DNA from: Gnetum montanum
Lineage: Eukaryota > Streptophyta > Gnetopsida > Gnetales > Gnetaceae
Length of the DNA: 64,000 nt
Assembly (NCBI GenBank): GCA_015680685.1
Contig: MNCI01030420.1
Location: forward strand, 482,018-546,017
Direction of reading: 5' to 3'
The position numbers were made by a program, and so were the translations under genes. This document shows, piece by piece, positions 46,925 to 56,934 of the stretch (position 1 is the first letter of the stretch; each line of letters opens with the position of its first letter). The notes beneath the pieces were generated by a model. The model had not been told where the DNA came from and made no database searches. It worked only from the letters and a program-made list of their open reading frames with translations.

Positions 46925-48750
46925 GAGTATGCATGTGTGCTATTGCGGTGTGCGATTGTGAAAAATGAAATGATTGCGTTATGTGTAAACTATAAATGAC
47001 TTATCTTAAAGAGATTCAGCCAACTTTGCCAAGTACTATGAGTTTTTGAGAGTTCCTATTTTGTTCAATTGCCTAGTCTACGTGGTCCTTATAATACCTA
47101 CTTGTAACAAATAAAATTTTGTGAAAACATTTGAGCACAACTTCGCGAATCTACTCCTAATTTTCCCCAGAGAAAGAGATAGTTCCACAAGAAAATTAGA
47201 AATAGAGCATGAGTCAATGGAAATAGACAGAAAAGAAAAGCAAATTTGTGTAGACCTCAAATATTTAAACAAGGTAAAATGACATGAGTAAACACTTCGC
47301 AATAAAGCTATTCCAAATTCAATATCTACGAATTGTTCAAACTTCCAAGGCTCAAATAAGCAATTTCTTTAAGACAATCCTACTATGCTACCAAAAAATT
47401 ATTCCTGAAGATCGGTGCAGTTGTGTATCCATTGAATGTATTCCTGAAAGAGGCACTGATCATAGTCCAGAGTGCAGTCTTTTGAAACAAGGCCAAGCCA
47501 ATCATCTCTTGTCACGATTTTTGTCACCGTTTCACCTGTGGGAAGGAGTAGGGCAAGGCCTATACTAAATCCCTACGATAATCAGAGAGTAGAATGTGGA
47601 GGTTTTCCCTAATTTGGTTTTCACGCAAGCCATAAGGTCCCGTCTGGCTAGAGAAATCGGAATTGCGTATTGGCTTTACGTAGTTGTATCTCCTCAAATT
47701 CGCATTCAATGTTGAGAATCCGTCGCTGCATCTTGTTGTAGGAAATTGCAGCTGCTTGATGAAGAAATCCACACCGAAATTGAAATGCCCATGCCTTGAC
47801 TTGCAAAAAAAATTTCGTGACCAACGCCAGGAGGCAAACAAGAATCCCAAGCCTAAGCTTAGTCCTCTATTCGCAATTCAAAAATAATGGCAAGGAAATG
47901 TCGATAGGGACAGAGCTGCAAGACGAAGAAAATGGATGAAGAACGATCAAGAAAGAGAGAGCCAAAGAACCCCCTCATTTAATGCAAATACGAGGGTTTC
48001 TGCATCTTGCATTGCGTTGCATTTGCATCTCTACGATTTTTTTTCTATTTTAATTTCAGCAACATCAAATGTTTTTAAATTTCAAGCACAACAACATCAA
48101 ATTTTTCTCCGCCCAAATTACAAACTAGAACACTCTCTTCCTTCTCAAAATGCTTATTCAAATCCTAAGCAATGTCTGCTCACATTTTAAAAAAATATCA
48201 GCAATTTCCTTTACTTTAGCAGCACCATGGAAGATATCTCCTCTACAGTAAATTATTTATTTCCACCCTTGAAAATCACCTCTATTAGTGACTTGCCTTC
48301 AGGGCCAACAATTACAGAAAATAACCAATGGCATTATCAGTCTGAATACTAGGGTCTAAAAAGCATCTGTCAATAATTCTCTTGGCCTCAAAGATAGTAT
48401 TTTTGTGGTTCCATGCAAACTGATTCATGGTAGCTTGACCCACAAGTCGTTCAATGGCAGTAAAGGCAACCATGGAGGGAGTGGTTCTGTTGCCCTGTTG
48501 TTGTTTTTCCAGTTTTCAAATGTCTTTCTCACAGTATCACATAACATTATTGTGCTCTAAAAATCTGAGTCATAGCTATCCATAATTAAAAGAAATAAAT
48601 GTCATCAAAGATTTTTGGACTTGCTAAAAAACTCTTCATCTTGTTATGATATTCCAAGGATACCACCCTACACTCTGATACAATTGTGTTATTTCCCTTA
48701 AGAAGTTTGAAAAGAGATTTCATTTTTTTACTTGCTGAGTTTATCATGCC
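46925..48750. mobile_element. Insert in the antisense gene of element D, carrying host-gene debris
   Basis: This AT-richer block separates two coiled-coil parts of the antisense gene and is absent from element C. Its left part (46840-47400) and right margin (about 48755-48785) match 57400-58050 and 61140-61180, but the middle differs: here an HSP70 fragment, there an NB-ARC fragment. The ends do not show a terminal inverted repeat or duplication that I could define, so the mechanism is open. A 96-codon minus-strand open frame at 47560-47850 is not recognised. Confidence 0.6.
48188..48510 (-). pseudogene. HSP70 fragment (N-terminal ATPase domain)
   Basis: Minus-strand reading gives QGNRTTPS, then [34 protein letters not shown], then after a frameshift [15 protein letters not shown] and FTVEEISSMVLLK, and after another shift KVKEIADIFL. 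These match the order of the HSP70 nucleotide-binding domain (family text: GNRTTPSYVAFT, ERLIGDAA, FDAKRLIGRRF, EEISSMVL, REIAEAYLG). Only about 105 codons are present, with no phosphate-binding N-terminus and nothing C-terminal. It is decayed and uninterrupted by an intron, which would fit a retrocopy or capture. It lies in the insert within the antisense gene of D. Confidence 0.85.
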
Positions 48751-49139
48751 AACCTGTTTCATGAAATGGCTAAAATGTGCCAACAAAAGGACTTGTGGAA
48801 ATGGGTCCAAAAGGCTGAGCAAAGAGAGGCCAACTTGGTTGCTAAGGTGAAGGATCTCAGGTCGAGGAACGAGTTTCTCATAAACTGTAACCCTAATGTT
48901 GAGGACTGGCGCAAGGCTGTAGATGACTACACTAGATTTTGAACTATCATTCATTAGAACATTGAATCCACTCATGAGATAGTCAAACAGCAAATGCAAA
49001 TGGACTTGCTAACCCAGAAGTGTCAAGACATGAAAGATATCAATGCCAAGGTTTTCAAATGGGGGCGAATCCAGAGAAACCACAAACACATGTACAAGCT
49101 AGAGAACGACACCCATCAAAAACTGTACAAAGGTACTGC

Positions 49140-49225
49140 TGTGGAGGCATTCACGTATGAAGCATTTGTGAATGCCATCGANTTGTGGAGGCATTCACGT
49201 ATGAAGCATTTGTGAATGCCATCGA
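49140..49225. other. Single-N assembly join with duplicated flank
   Basis: The 42 bases at 49140-49181 are repeated exactly at 49184-49225, with an N at 49182 between. It interrupts an exon of the antisense gene and is likely an unmerged contig overlap, not a biological duplication. Confidence 0.88.
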
Positions 49226-49865
49226 TGCTTCTGAGGCCTACACTAAGTTCAAAGAGCAAGTAAAGGTTGCGGAATCTCTTGACTTGAAAGTGGACCTTCC
49301 TACAAGAGAGACCACAACTGCCTCCCTTTCCCCAGGACCTCTACGATGGATGACTATGGAAAGGGAGAGAGCTGCTGCTGCGAATGCTAAGCCTAGCAAT
49401 AGGTGTTGGATGGAAATCACGACAGAGGAGGTGTGGCGTCACCTCAGGCTTGGTCTAGACCAGATACCCTTTGAGACCGATGCGGGCCCTTCTCAAGTTA
49501 GTCACTTTACTATGTAGATGCTCATGCTATGTTGTAGTTTGCATTTGTTGCCCTAACTAACTACTTCATTCCTACGATGCAGGCTCCAGATGAGGGTGCA
49601 AAGCCCATAGAGGGAGGGAATGACAAACCGGCAGAAGGAAACACAGGGGGGATGATGCACAAGCAGATGAAGCGGAGGTGAGTGGTGAAGGCGATGTAGA
49701 TAGAGACAACCCATGATAGCATGGGTTTTTCTTTTGAAGTTCAAAAATGTTGAAATTTTGCAAAAATTTTCAATAGGCAAAAGTTTTGAATAAAATGAAA
49801 AAATTTAGAAAAGAAATTGACTTTGCATTAACTTGTATATCATGTAAAGTTTTTCATGCTCTCAT

Positions 49866-50165
49866 ATGCTAGTTTTAGGCCATTTCGGGCCATTTCGTAA
49901 CATGTGAGAAGGATTATATGTTAATAAAGCAAAAAGAAACCATGCTAGTTTTAGGCCATTTCAAGCCATTTCCAAAAGAAATAGTACATTAACAAAGAAA
50001 AAAGCGATGATGCTAGTTTTAGGCCATTTCAGGCCATAGCGTAGCATGCCAAAAGGATGGCATGTTAACAAGTAGAAAGCAACGATGCTAGTTTTAGGCC
50101 ATTTTAGGCCATACCGTAGCATGCCAAAAGAATGGCATGTTAACAAAGCAAAGACACAGTGAATG
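49866..50165. repeat. Hairpin-motif array D3 (between antisense gene and protease)
   Basis: Four regular units starting at 49868, 49943, 50012 and 50087 (spacing 75, 69 and 75 bp). Each begins GCTAGTTTTAGGCCATTT and continues to a second GCC (GGCC...GGCC arms, self-complementary). The rest of each unit includes GTAGCATG and GTTAACAAAG words. Same position in the element as array C3. Confidence 0.85.
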
Positions 50166-50229
50166 TACAAGGGATGGAAACTAGGTAGGAAGTAGTGGGG
50201 TTTCTATGCTATGCATAGCTACCTCTTGA

Positions 50230-50640
50230 CCCGTCATGGGTTGACCAGAACATAAGGCAAAGGTGTTTCGCCAGGGTCCTCGTTCACATCATTGTCCCCC
50301 ACTTGGAAGGGTAGCACAACCCATGCATTTTTGATTTGAAAGTCGACTTGTTGGGCCAATCCTTCTGTTGGATGGCTAATACATGCATGAGTAGGGGCCT
50401 CATTCTTGGAGGTTGTGACCTCTGAGTCCTACTTCATGTCTACGTTGTTGATTGCTTACGTTGCTACTTCATCACCGCGGATCACCACCTCCCTGCCTGT
50501 GTATGGTAAGTGGATTTCCTGGTGTATAGACAAGGAGATAGCCCTAAGTTGAACTAACCATGATCTTCCCAAGATCAAGTTAAACTTGGGCATTTCTTCA
50601 ACCACGATGAACATTGCATCTGTGGGGCTACGTAGTCATG
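50230..50640 (-). pseudogene. Element D protease, C-terminal remnant
   Basis: The minus strand reads HLPYTGREVVIRGDEV, AINNVDMK and VVLPFQVGDND. These align with the protease extension of element C at 21544-21825 (HLPYSGGEVIIHDDKM, AINNVKMEQ, AKLPFQGGDD). Sequence upstream of about 50630, which in C carries the LGRSWL block, is only partly present, so the domain is truncated by deletion. Confidence 0.7.
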
Positions 50641-50829
50641 TCGACCTTCGTCCTTAAGGGCGAAGGTGCAGATGCAAGGGGCAAAGACATGGGCTTGGGG
50701 ATACTTTTGATGGTATTTCCATTCGACGTCTCACCCACCAAGTGGTCTTCTTAACTTGCGGGGTGAGGAGGTTGTTCAACTTCATTGTGCAAGACAAGCA
50801 CCATCGAAGGCGTCGGCCCCCTGATGACA

Positions 50830-53413
50830 AATGGAGCTAGAGGTGTTAACTAGCGAGACCGCGTGGCTCCGCCAATAGGTGGTGCAAAGGTGGATGCCCA
50901 TGATGAGACTTTCAGGATGAACAGTTGCTGTGAGCTTGGACCAGCCACTGGTGGTGCTGGTGCACTACGCTGAGGCACATGGATCACGAATGGCTGGCGG
51001 GGTGGCCTAGGATCACTATCAATGCCGATAGCATTCATGACGTAACCGACATTGTTGGCATTGAGGGGATCCATGTAGACATACATAGATTGGTTTTCAG
51101 GGCCTACTGGGTTACTTTCATCCAACATCAGTTTTCCCTAGTCGATTAATCTTTGGATGTCATCCTGCAACACTAGGCAATAATCCTTGTTGTGACCACA
51201 TTGTTGGTGGTAGTCACAAAACCTGTCTAGCCTAAAACCCCTAGGAACTGGAGGCTCATTGGGTAGGGCCAAAGAGGGGTCCCTAAGAAGCTCGTAGTAG
51301 CGTTGATGTCTCAATTTTTCCTCTTCCAAAATCTGCTTGTGTTGGATGTATCCCGCTGCCAACAGTTGCTTCAGAAGCTCTAAAGGCTTTAGAGGTAGCG
51401 GGGTGTACTTTGAGCGGTCTTTGCGCTCAAAGTTGGGTTTGGGTTATGCAAATGTCTCGAGCTTAGGTGCAGCAGGTTGTGGCTCATGGCCTTGCTTGGG
51501 CATGAGGTTAGCCATAGGTATGGCTAGTTTCTTGTTATTCTTGCTATCGATGTTGCTAGGTTTGGGCTTGGTCTTGGTTGCCACAATGGCCACTGTGGTT
51601 GTTGGGGCCTTACCCTTGTCTTTCTTTGTGAAGGTGTTTTTGTAAGTGATGTAGGCTAGGTCTTTGCTTGCCTTAGCTGCATCTTGTATGCTCTTAGTCT
51701 AAGTGAAAGCCTAACTGAAAGAGCGAGGAGCAAGGTAGTACAGTTTGGATTTGATAAAGTCATTCACCACATCCTTAAAGATGACCAGCAAGTGGACCTC
51801 CACGATGGGCTCACAGATTTCGTTAAGGGTTGTGCTCCAATGTTGAATGAACTTTGGGACTGGTTCTAGCACATCTTGCTTTACACTCATCAACTAATCC
51901 AGTGTGGTTTCTAGCTTCAAGTTGTACTTAAAACGTATCATGAACTGGGTTAGGAGTTCTTCCAAAGTTGAAATGGATGAGCACAGCAACGCATGGTACC
52001 AATCCAGGGCTTTCCTGGCTAGGGACATGGCGAAGATGTGAATGATCATGTGTGGCCATTATTGCATAGCAAAGATTCAAACCTGAAGGTAACAAGATGC
52101 ACATTGGGATCTCCCTCCCCATCGTACTTTGTGAAGTGCGGGAGAGACATCCCCGGGGATAACGTCAAAGCAGGGATAGCAGGGTTGACAGGGTCATCTT
52201 GGTAGAAGTCCATGACTTGTACTGTGTCAAAACTAGCAGCTTTGAGGCATTTTATTTCCTCAGTGAGGGTCTAGATAAGATGAAATGCTTGGTCTAGACC
52301 CAATGACATTGTAGATAGTTGGGGAGCTACAGAGGTAGCTCCCACCTATGGCATGGTGGGGGTAGCGGGTTGACCGATTGGTGGTGCCATTGGGACCACC
52401 CCGGTTAATAGTGCTGCTTGCACTGTCCACCACCTAGTAGGTGGTGCTTTTGGAGCAAAAACCGCAAGTTGAGCTATCGGATAGACTACTTGTGTCACTA
52501 GCAGAATAGACCATGGCCCCATGTTAGGATGTACCATTTGAGGGGTTTGGTAGGTCTGAGGGCAAATGTAGTGAGACATCTACGATGGTTGTAGAATAAG
52601 TGAAGAGGCAAACAAGGTCCACCACGTGGATAGGCCTGGGCCCACCACAGTGGGTGGAATAGACGTGAACGTAGGAATCGACATGAAAGTTACGTGCGAT
52701 TGTGAAGCAGGTACAATGTGGACATGCGGTAGGGTAGCCATGATTGGCATGTTATGCGCTACAGGAATGTGCTAATGAATAGTTTGTGAAGGCACAATCG
52801 CTGCAAACACAATAGGGGAATAAGGGCATTGATACACTGGGAATGTGGCATGGCTACCCATTGCAGTCGCAATTGTAGGGTGCAAAAGTGTAGGCATGAT
52901 GGCAAAGGGAGTGGTGACAGACAACGGGTTGGCCTAGAAGGACTGGGTAGAATGGATAGGAATGAGGTTGGCTTGACCTCCCTCGTCAAATTGGGAGTCA
53001 AGTTCCTCCTGTCCGTCTTGAAAGGTGTCTTCTTGATTGGACGATGTGTCCTGTTGTTTCCTGAGCCTAGCCAGCTAGATTAATTAGTCTAGTAGCCTTT
53101 GGTTTGTCTGTGTCAAAGGTATGGAAATGCCAAAAGTGGGAACAAACTCCTTTCTATCGTAGTACATGAACTCGAAGATGCATTTTCTTTTGAGCTCGTG
53201 TACATCCAAAGGCAGGTTTTCCTGAACCTTTGCACAAAGGAAGTTGTAAAGCTCATGTTGCTGAGCCAAGCCCTCAGGTCCTTGGTTTTGGATCCTGAGG
53301 GATCGACGTGTTTCTAGCATTGGGTTCAACGGTTGTTCAGCACTAGTGGTGCCTTGAACTGTGATAGGAACCTCCACATTGAAGGTGTTAGCAGTGGTAG
53401 TTGCAGAAGCCAT
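50830..53413 (-). pseudogene. Element D gag
   Basis: Start ATG at 53413 (MASATTTANTFNVEVPITV), open to 53084 through LRIQNQGPEGLAQQHELYNF. A Pro/Ala/Thr-rich low-complexity region (52300-53000) follows, then the Retrotrans_gag domain at about 51700-52220 in several frames (GREIPMCIL, VNDFIKSKLYYLAPRSFS). The zinc-knuckle-like CDYHQQCGHNKDYC is in the open stretch 51138-51362, followed by LVLQDDIQRLID. C-terminal text at 50850-51128 is Pro-rich. The layout is identical to element C. Confidence 0.87.
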
Positions 53414-53554
53414 TGCTACCAAGCTGGACAGTTTTGCAAACAAAAAAAGCTAAGAAAATTTTGCAAATGAAAAGAACAAAGGCAAAGAAACTTGAAAGAA
53501 GAAAAGTTTTGCAAGAAAAAAGAGAAAAAGGGTTGACAAGTGATTCAAAAAGAA

Positions 53555-54300
53555 AGGCTTTATGTCTTGTCGAGCTCCCGAGGAACTGTCGAGGCGACCG
53601 GTTTGTACCACACCATGCGTAAACAACCGCAAAAGGGTGTCATGTTTACGCTTATGCACGATAGGGTATAGAACGCATGCAAGATTACCATAAAAGGGAA
53701 GGTAGGTCAACTGGCAGTCAGAGGCTTTATGTCTTGTGGGGTTCCTGAGGAATCGTTGAGGTGACCAATCTACACTACATAGTGCGTAAACAACTACAAA
53801 ATGGTGTCAAATTTATGCTAATGCGTATCAGGGTGCAGAAGGCTTACAAGACTACCGTGAAACATGGAAAAGGCAAGCTAACTGGTAGTCAGAGGCTTTA
53901 TGTCTTGTAGCGCCCCCGAGGAATTGTCAAGGAGACCACTCTGTACCACACAAGATGGGATACGAAATGCATGCAAGACTACCGTTAGATGGGAAAGCTA
54001 ACTAGTGATCAAGAAGGCTTTGCATCTCACTGGATCCCCAAGGGACCATCGAAGAAACTACTCTGTACCACATGTGATGGGGTACAAAATGCATGCAAGA
54101 CTACCATAATATGAGCTAGTTAGCTAGTGATCAGAGGCCTTGTGTTCTGTAGGGCTCCGGAGGAACTGTCGAGGTGACCGATTTGCACCACACAAAGCGC
54201 AAACAACTGCAAAAGGGTGTCATGTTTACGCTTATGTGAGTCAGGGTGTAGAAGGTCACAGAACTACTGTGACACATAGAAAGGAATTAAAAGGCCCTCC
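53555..54300. repeat. Five tandem units in the 5' leader of element D
   Basis: Units start with AGGCTTT or AGGCCTT at 53555, 53722, 53893, 54015 and 54135 (spacing 167, 171, 122 and 120; units 3 and 4 are internally deleted). Each includes GAGGAA(C/T)TGTCGAGG-like text, TGTACCACAC, and in full units GTAAACAACCGCAAAAGG. Element C has a single copy at 25398-25560, so the leader expanded in D. Confidence 0.88.
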
Positions 54301-54311
54301 TTCTAGTGCTA
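54294..54311 (-). other. Element D primer-binding site
   Basis: Minus strand TAGCACTAGAAGGAGGGC, six bases from the LTR end. It corresponds to TGGTGCTAGAAGGAGGGC in element C; the first bases are mutated. Confidence 0.72.
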
Positions 54312-54317
54312 GAAAAC

Positions 54318-55940
54318 TGTAGCGACCGAAAATGTTTTCGGCTGGAAAGCACCGAGGGGTCGGTAGGTGCGACAGTTTCAACCCCGTACCCGCGGGAGGG
54401 CCGTGCTGGTTGTGTGCAGATACGGGGCACCCTGAATGGTATGGTCCATCATAGAAGGACTTAATCAATGTCTATATAGCCTTTTGCAACATATATTTTG
54501 AAACGAGAGCAAAAATGCAAAGTAATTCTTGAAAGTAAATAAAGAAGAAAAAATAGTGCAAAATGCAACAATAAATAAGGAACAAAGTAAAATGTAGTTG
54601 AAAAATGCACCACTTTGAAGCTACAAGTTTGCTCTATCAGGGTGGATACAGCCGGTTGCATAACGTGGCGGAGTGCAGAGATCCCAAGAGTAACTAGGAC
54701 ATGTAGAGAAAAATAGGTTGTGCACTTGGGCGTGGACTTAGGTGTTGACAATGCGAGGATTCTACCAAGCTGGTAGAAGGGGGATGGAATAAGATGCTAG
54801 CTGAAAATGCTAACTGTTTGCAATGCCAAACAGAAAGCTTACAATGCTTGGTGTTACAACGTGCCCAGAAGAGAATTTGAGTGCTAGAGGAAAAGTCCAA
54901 GAGTCCAGAAAGATTCAAACCGGACAAATTCAACACTGCTAGCTCCAAAAAAATTCTGAACCATTTACATGCTACTTGCCAAGTTATTTATAGGATAGAG
55001 CGCACGTAAAAGGGGTGGTTTGGACACCACGTGCCTCAGGCCCGCATTGGTTTGCTTATGCTGCATGTGTCCTACATGACCGTTGGACTTACATGACCAT
55101 TGTAATGTGAGCCTGCCATACCACAACTATGCGCCTACTATGCCATAATTGCACCGTCAGCATCTGGAGATGTGTGCCAATGGTCCAATTAGGTGAAGTG
55201 CATTGATGTCACACAACCACCCGCATGCCTTACTATGCTTTGTAGCGTAGCATGCTTGGCATAGCGTAGCACCTTGTTGCATGTTCTGCTACATGTGTTG
55301 TATGCTTGCTACACTACGCTACGCTATGTAGTGTAGCGACTTGTCGTAGTCGCGAAAGGCTTTGCCGATTTGCAAAATTTGCTTCCCCAGGACTTGCAAA
55401 CTTGTTGATTCTGCCCTTTGAGCTATCTTCTGTCTCATCTACAAGATTGCTACGCCTCACTACGCCATGTAGCTCAATGTAGCGTAGCAGCAGACATGGT
55501 TTGCCACTTCCTAACGGAAAGGGACATTATTGAAGGACTTAAGGTTGAGTGCAGGAACTGGTTATATAGTTGTTGCCATGCTACGCTACACCTCATAGCG
55601 TAGCGTGGCACTTCGTTCTACAATCGCTTTATGAAGCTTGCTACGCTACATAGCGGGGCATAGTGTAGCATAGCAGATTTCGTGACTTAGAAAATTTGCT
55701 AAATGGTTTCGTGCATCTAGAATGCTGCTGCCAACTCCGCATTCCATTTCTGAGTAGGCTGTCAGTTGGGCAAGCTACTTGGGTGGATAGGCAGGGTGAC
55801 TTGTAGAGCTTGTTCATACCCAAAGTAGAAAATTTGCTGAACTTTCCAGCCTGAACTCAGAGCATTCTCCTCCTGAAGAACTGTCGTGGTGCTACATAGA
55901 TTGTAAGGCTTGGTGACTTCAAATTTTTTGGGGTGTTTCA
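54318..55940 (-). repeat. Element D 5' LTR (right copy)
   Basis: A 1623-bp LTR with plus-strand ends TGTAGCGACC...GGTGTTTCA, followed by GTTAG. TATA-type word at 54985-54992. Contains inverted repeats such as GCTACGCTA/TAGTGTAGC (55318-55337, one wobble) and pairs at 55450-55500 and 55575-55670. Confidence 0.94.
54985..54992 (-). promoter_or_regulatory. TATA box of element D 5' LTR
   Basis: Minus strand TATAAATA, the promoter LTR for this element's orientation; same position as 36665-36672. Confidence 0.7.
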
Positions 55941-55945
55941 GTTAG

Positions 55946-56050
55946 GATCTAGTGTATGTTAAGTGCTTACAGTCTACGGAATTCGACCAAGTTGCGTGTG
56001 AACACCCATGATTCATATGGTTGGGCATAGGGATACCTAGCCGCTTATCA
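55946..56050 (+). repeat. Element B 3' LTR, part 2
   Basis: Continues the LTR interrupted at 35996 (GTGTATGTTAAGTGCTTA, GGTTGGGCATAG) and ends TTATCA. The following GTGTC is the target duplication of B. Confidence 0.93.
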
Positions 56051-56755
56051 GTGTCTTCCCAACCTCACTTGTGATGTTTTGGTTGTGATGGTTAAGTGAA
56101 ATTGAGGCAAATGATGTTTATGGCTTTTTCACTTTATCTTCTAGTGTCTAATTCTTAGAATGGAAAGCAAGGAATGAAATATTACGTAATCTATAATTAT
56201 CCTAATCTATATCTTAACTCTTCCTAGCATCAGTATCCAATCCCATCTTCCGTGCACATCCTAAGCATCCCCTAACCACTACTGGGTTACTAGACATTAA
56301 GCATCGCTAGGTTGCCAAGTGTTGGGTTTACATTCGAGGTGGTCATACTTATGGTTTCTACAAACTATAAAAGAGCGATGGAAATTGGAATAATAACAAC
56401 AAAAACTTAAGGAATTATTAAAGCATAGAAATATTAAACTATTAAATGCCTTAAATGACTAAGTCTAATTGTTGTAAGGAATGCTTGAAAAGCTCCACTT
56501 TATTACCATTCACGCCAATGGGCTCAGGTACATTAGTGCTTGAATAAAGATCCAGACACCTTTCTTACACCTATTGCAAGCACTTGGAAAATATTCTAAC
56601 TCTTGCAGAAAAAAATTGCAAGAGCTTTACTACAACTATCAAAAAGGTACCTAAGTGTGGCGAAAGCCCACTTATTTATAGGCTAAAACAAGCTTTGCAT
56701 AAATGGGGCCACGTAGACGCATGGACAGATGCATTAACTATTTAGCACTTCATCA
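56051..56755 (-). repeat. Element A 5' LTR, outer part
   Basis: The reverse complement begins TGATGAAGTGCTAAATAG at 56755 and runs through a TATA box TATAAATA (56673-56680) to CATCACAAGTGAGG, where element B interrupts. It is LTR-homologous to 6097-6991 but inverted. Total A LTR length is about 840 bp. Confidence 0.9.
56673..56680 (-). promoter_or_regulatory. TATA box of element A 5' LTR
   Basis: Minus strand TATAAATA in the context GCCTATAAATAAGTGGGC, the same as element B. Confidence 0.72.
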
Positions 56756-56934
56756 ATTATGGTCTAAAGAGCAGATAAAAAAGATGAATCAAGCAACAAT
56801 GATGTTGAATGATGAGAGGGTTGCAGCTACTTGGGATTCACTATATGGGTTTATTTGTTGGATGTTGACTAAAATCAATTTTTATGAGTTAGTAGGATGG
56901 AAAATTTGCAAGTCACTAGATGGGTAGATAACAT
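56756..56934. other. Unassigned segment left of remnant E
   Basis: An open frame on the plus strand (to 56927; WDSLYGFICWMLTKINFYEL) is present but not recognised and has no partner elsewhere in the window. No firm call. Confidence 0.3.

Larger units (their letters stand above)
43261..49716 (+). pseudogene. Antisense multi-exon gene of element D, unrecognised protein
   Basis: Lies opposite to gag-pol between RT and protease. Exon model: 43261-43370 (MAPKTHLALAKVKEVKKTLG), 43908-44357, 44440-44729 (FFINDAGVHDR...GWLDKES, LPLFSLPYR; donor GTAAGT), 44817-45868 (LVNSFSKRV, LFTDLFSVPAD, FPQLLTQGKVLG), 46005-46536 (poly-Glu start, TGEFD; donor GTAAGT), 46640 to about 46920, an interrupting insert to about 48750, coiled-coil sequence 48755-49180 (MQMDLLTQKCQDMK), then to 49496 (WMEITTEEVWRHL), and 49583-49716 (acidic end). 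Introns are short, with GT..AG ends. About a third of the residues match element C in exon 3. A few stops and one shift in the last exon are present. Not identified; neither a known retrotransposon enzyme nor a host gene I recognise. Confidence 0.75.
35997..55940 (-). mobile_element. Element D, Tat/Ogre-like Ty3/gypsy retrotransposon with antisense gene
   Basis: A 19.9-kb element with LTRs 35997-37613 and 54318-55940 and a perfect GTTAG duplication, inserted in the 3' LTR of element B. Architecture is the same as element C but larger: long 5' leader with tandem repeats, gag, truncated protease, antisense spliced gene with a captured-sequence insert, RT, two RNases H, integrase, 3' noncoding region, PPT. 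Internal sequences of C and D are clearly homologous but diverged, so they are relatives, not a recent duplication. Confidence 0.94.
6097..56050 (+). mobile_element. Element B, Athila-like Ty3/gypsy retrotransposon carrying two nested insertions
   Basis: LTRs begin TGATGAAG and end TCATCA or TTATCA. They flank gag-protease, RT-RNase H-integrase and a third ORF, all on the plus strand. Without nested elements C and D the body is about 13.2 kb. Flanking 5-mers are ATGTC (6092-6096) and GTGTC (56051-56055), a target-site duplication with one later change. It sits inside the 5' LTR of the related element A, in the opposite direction. All ORFs are decayed, so it is not autonomous. Confidence 0.92.

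Noticed and set aside
53555-54300. CRISPR-like or satellite array
   Set aside because: Units are 120-171 bp, adjacent and homologous over their whole length, with no unique spacers; the location is a retrotransposon leader.
56703-56927. 74-codon plus-strand frame as a host gene
   Set aside because: It begins in the LTR of A and runs into unassigned sequence; there is no recognisable domain, no splice context and no second copy.
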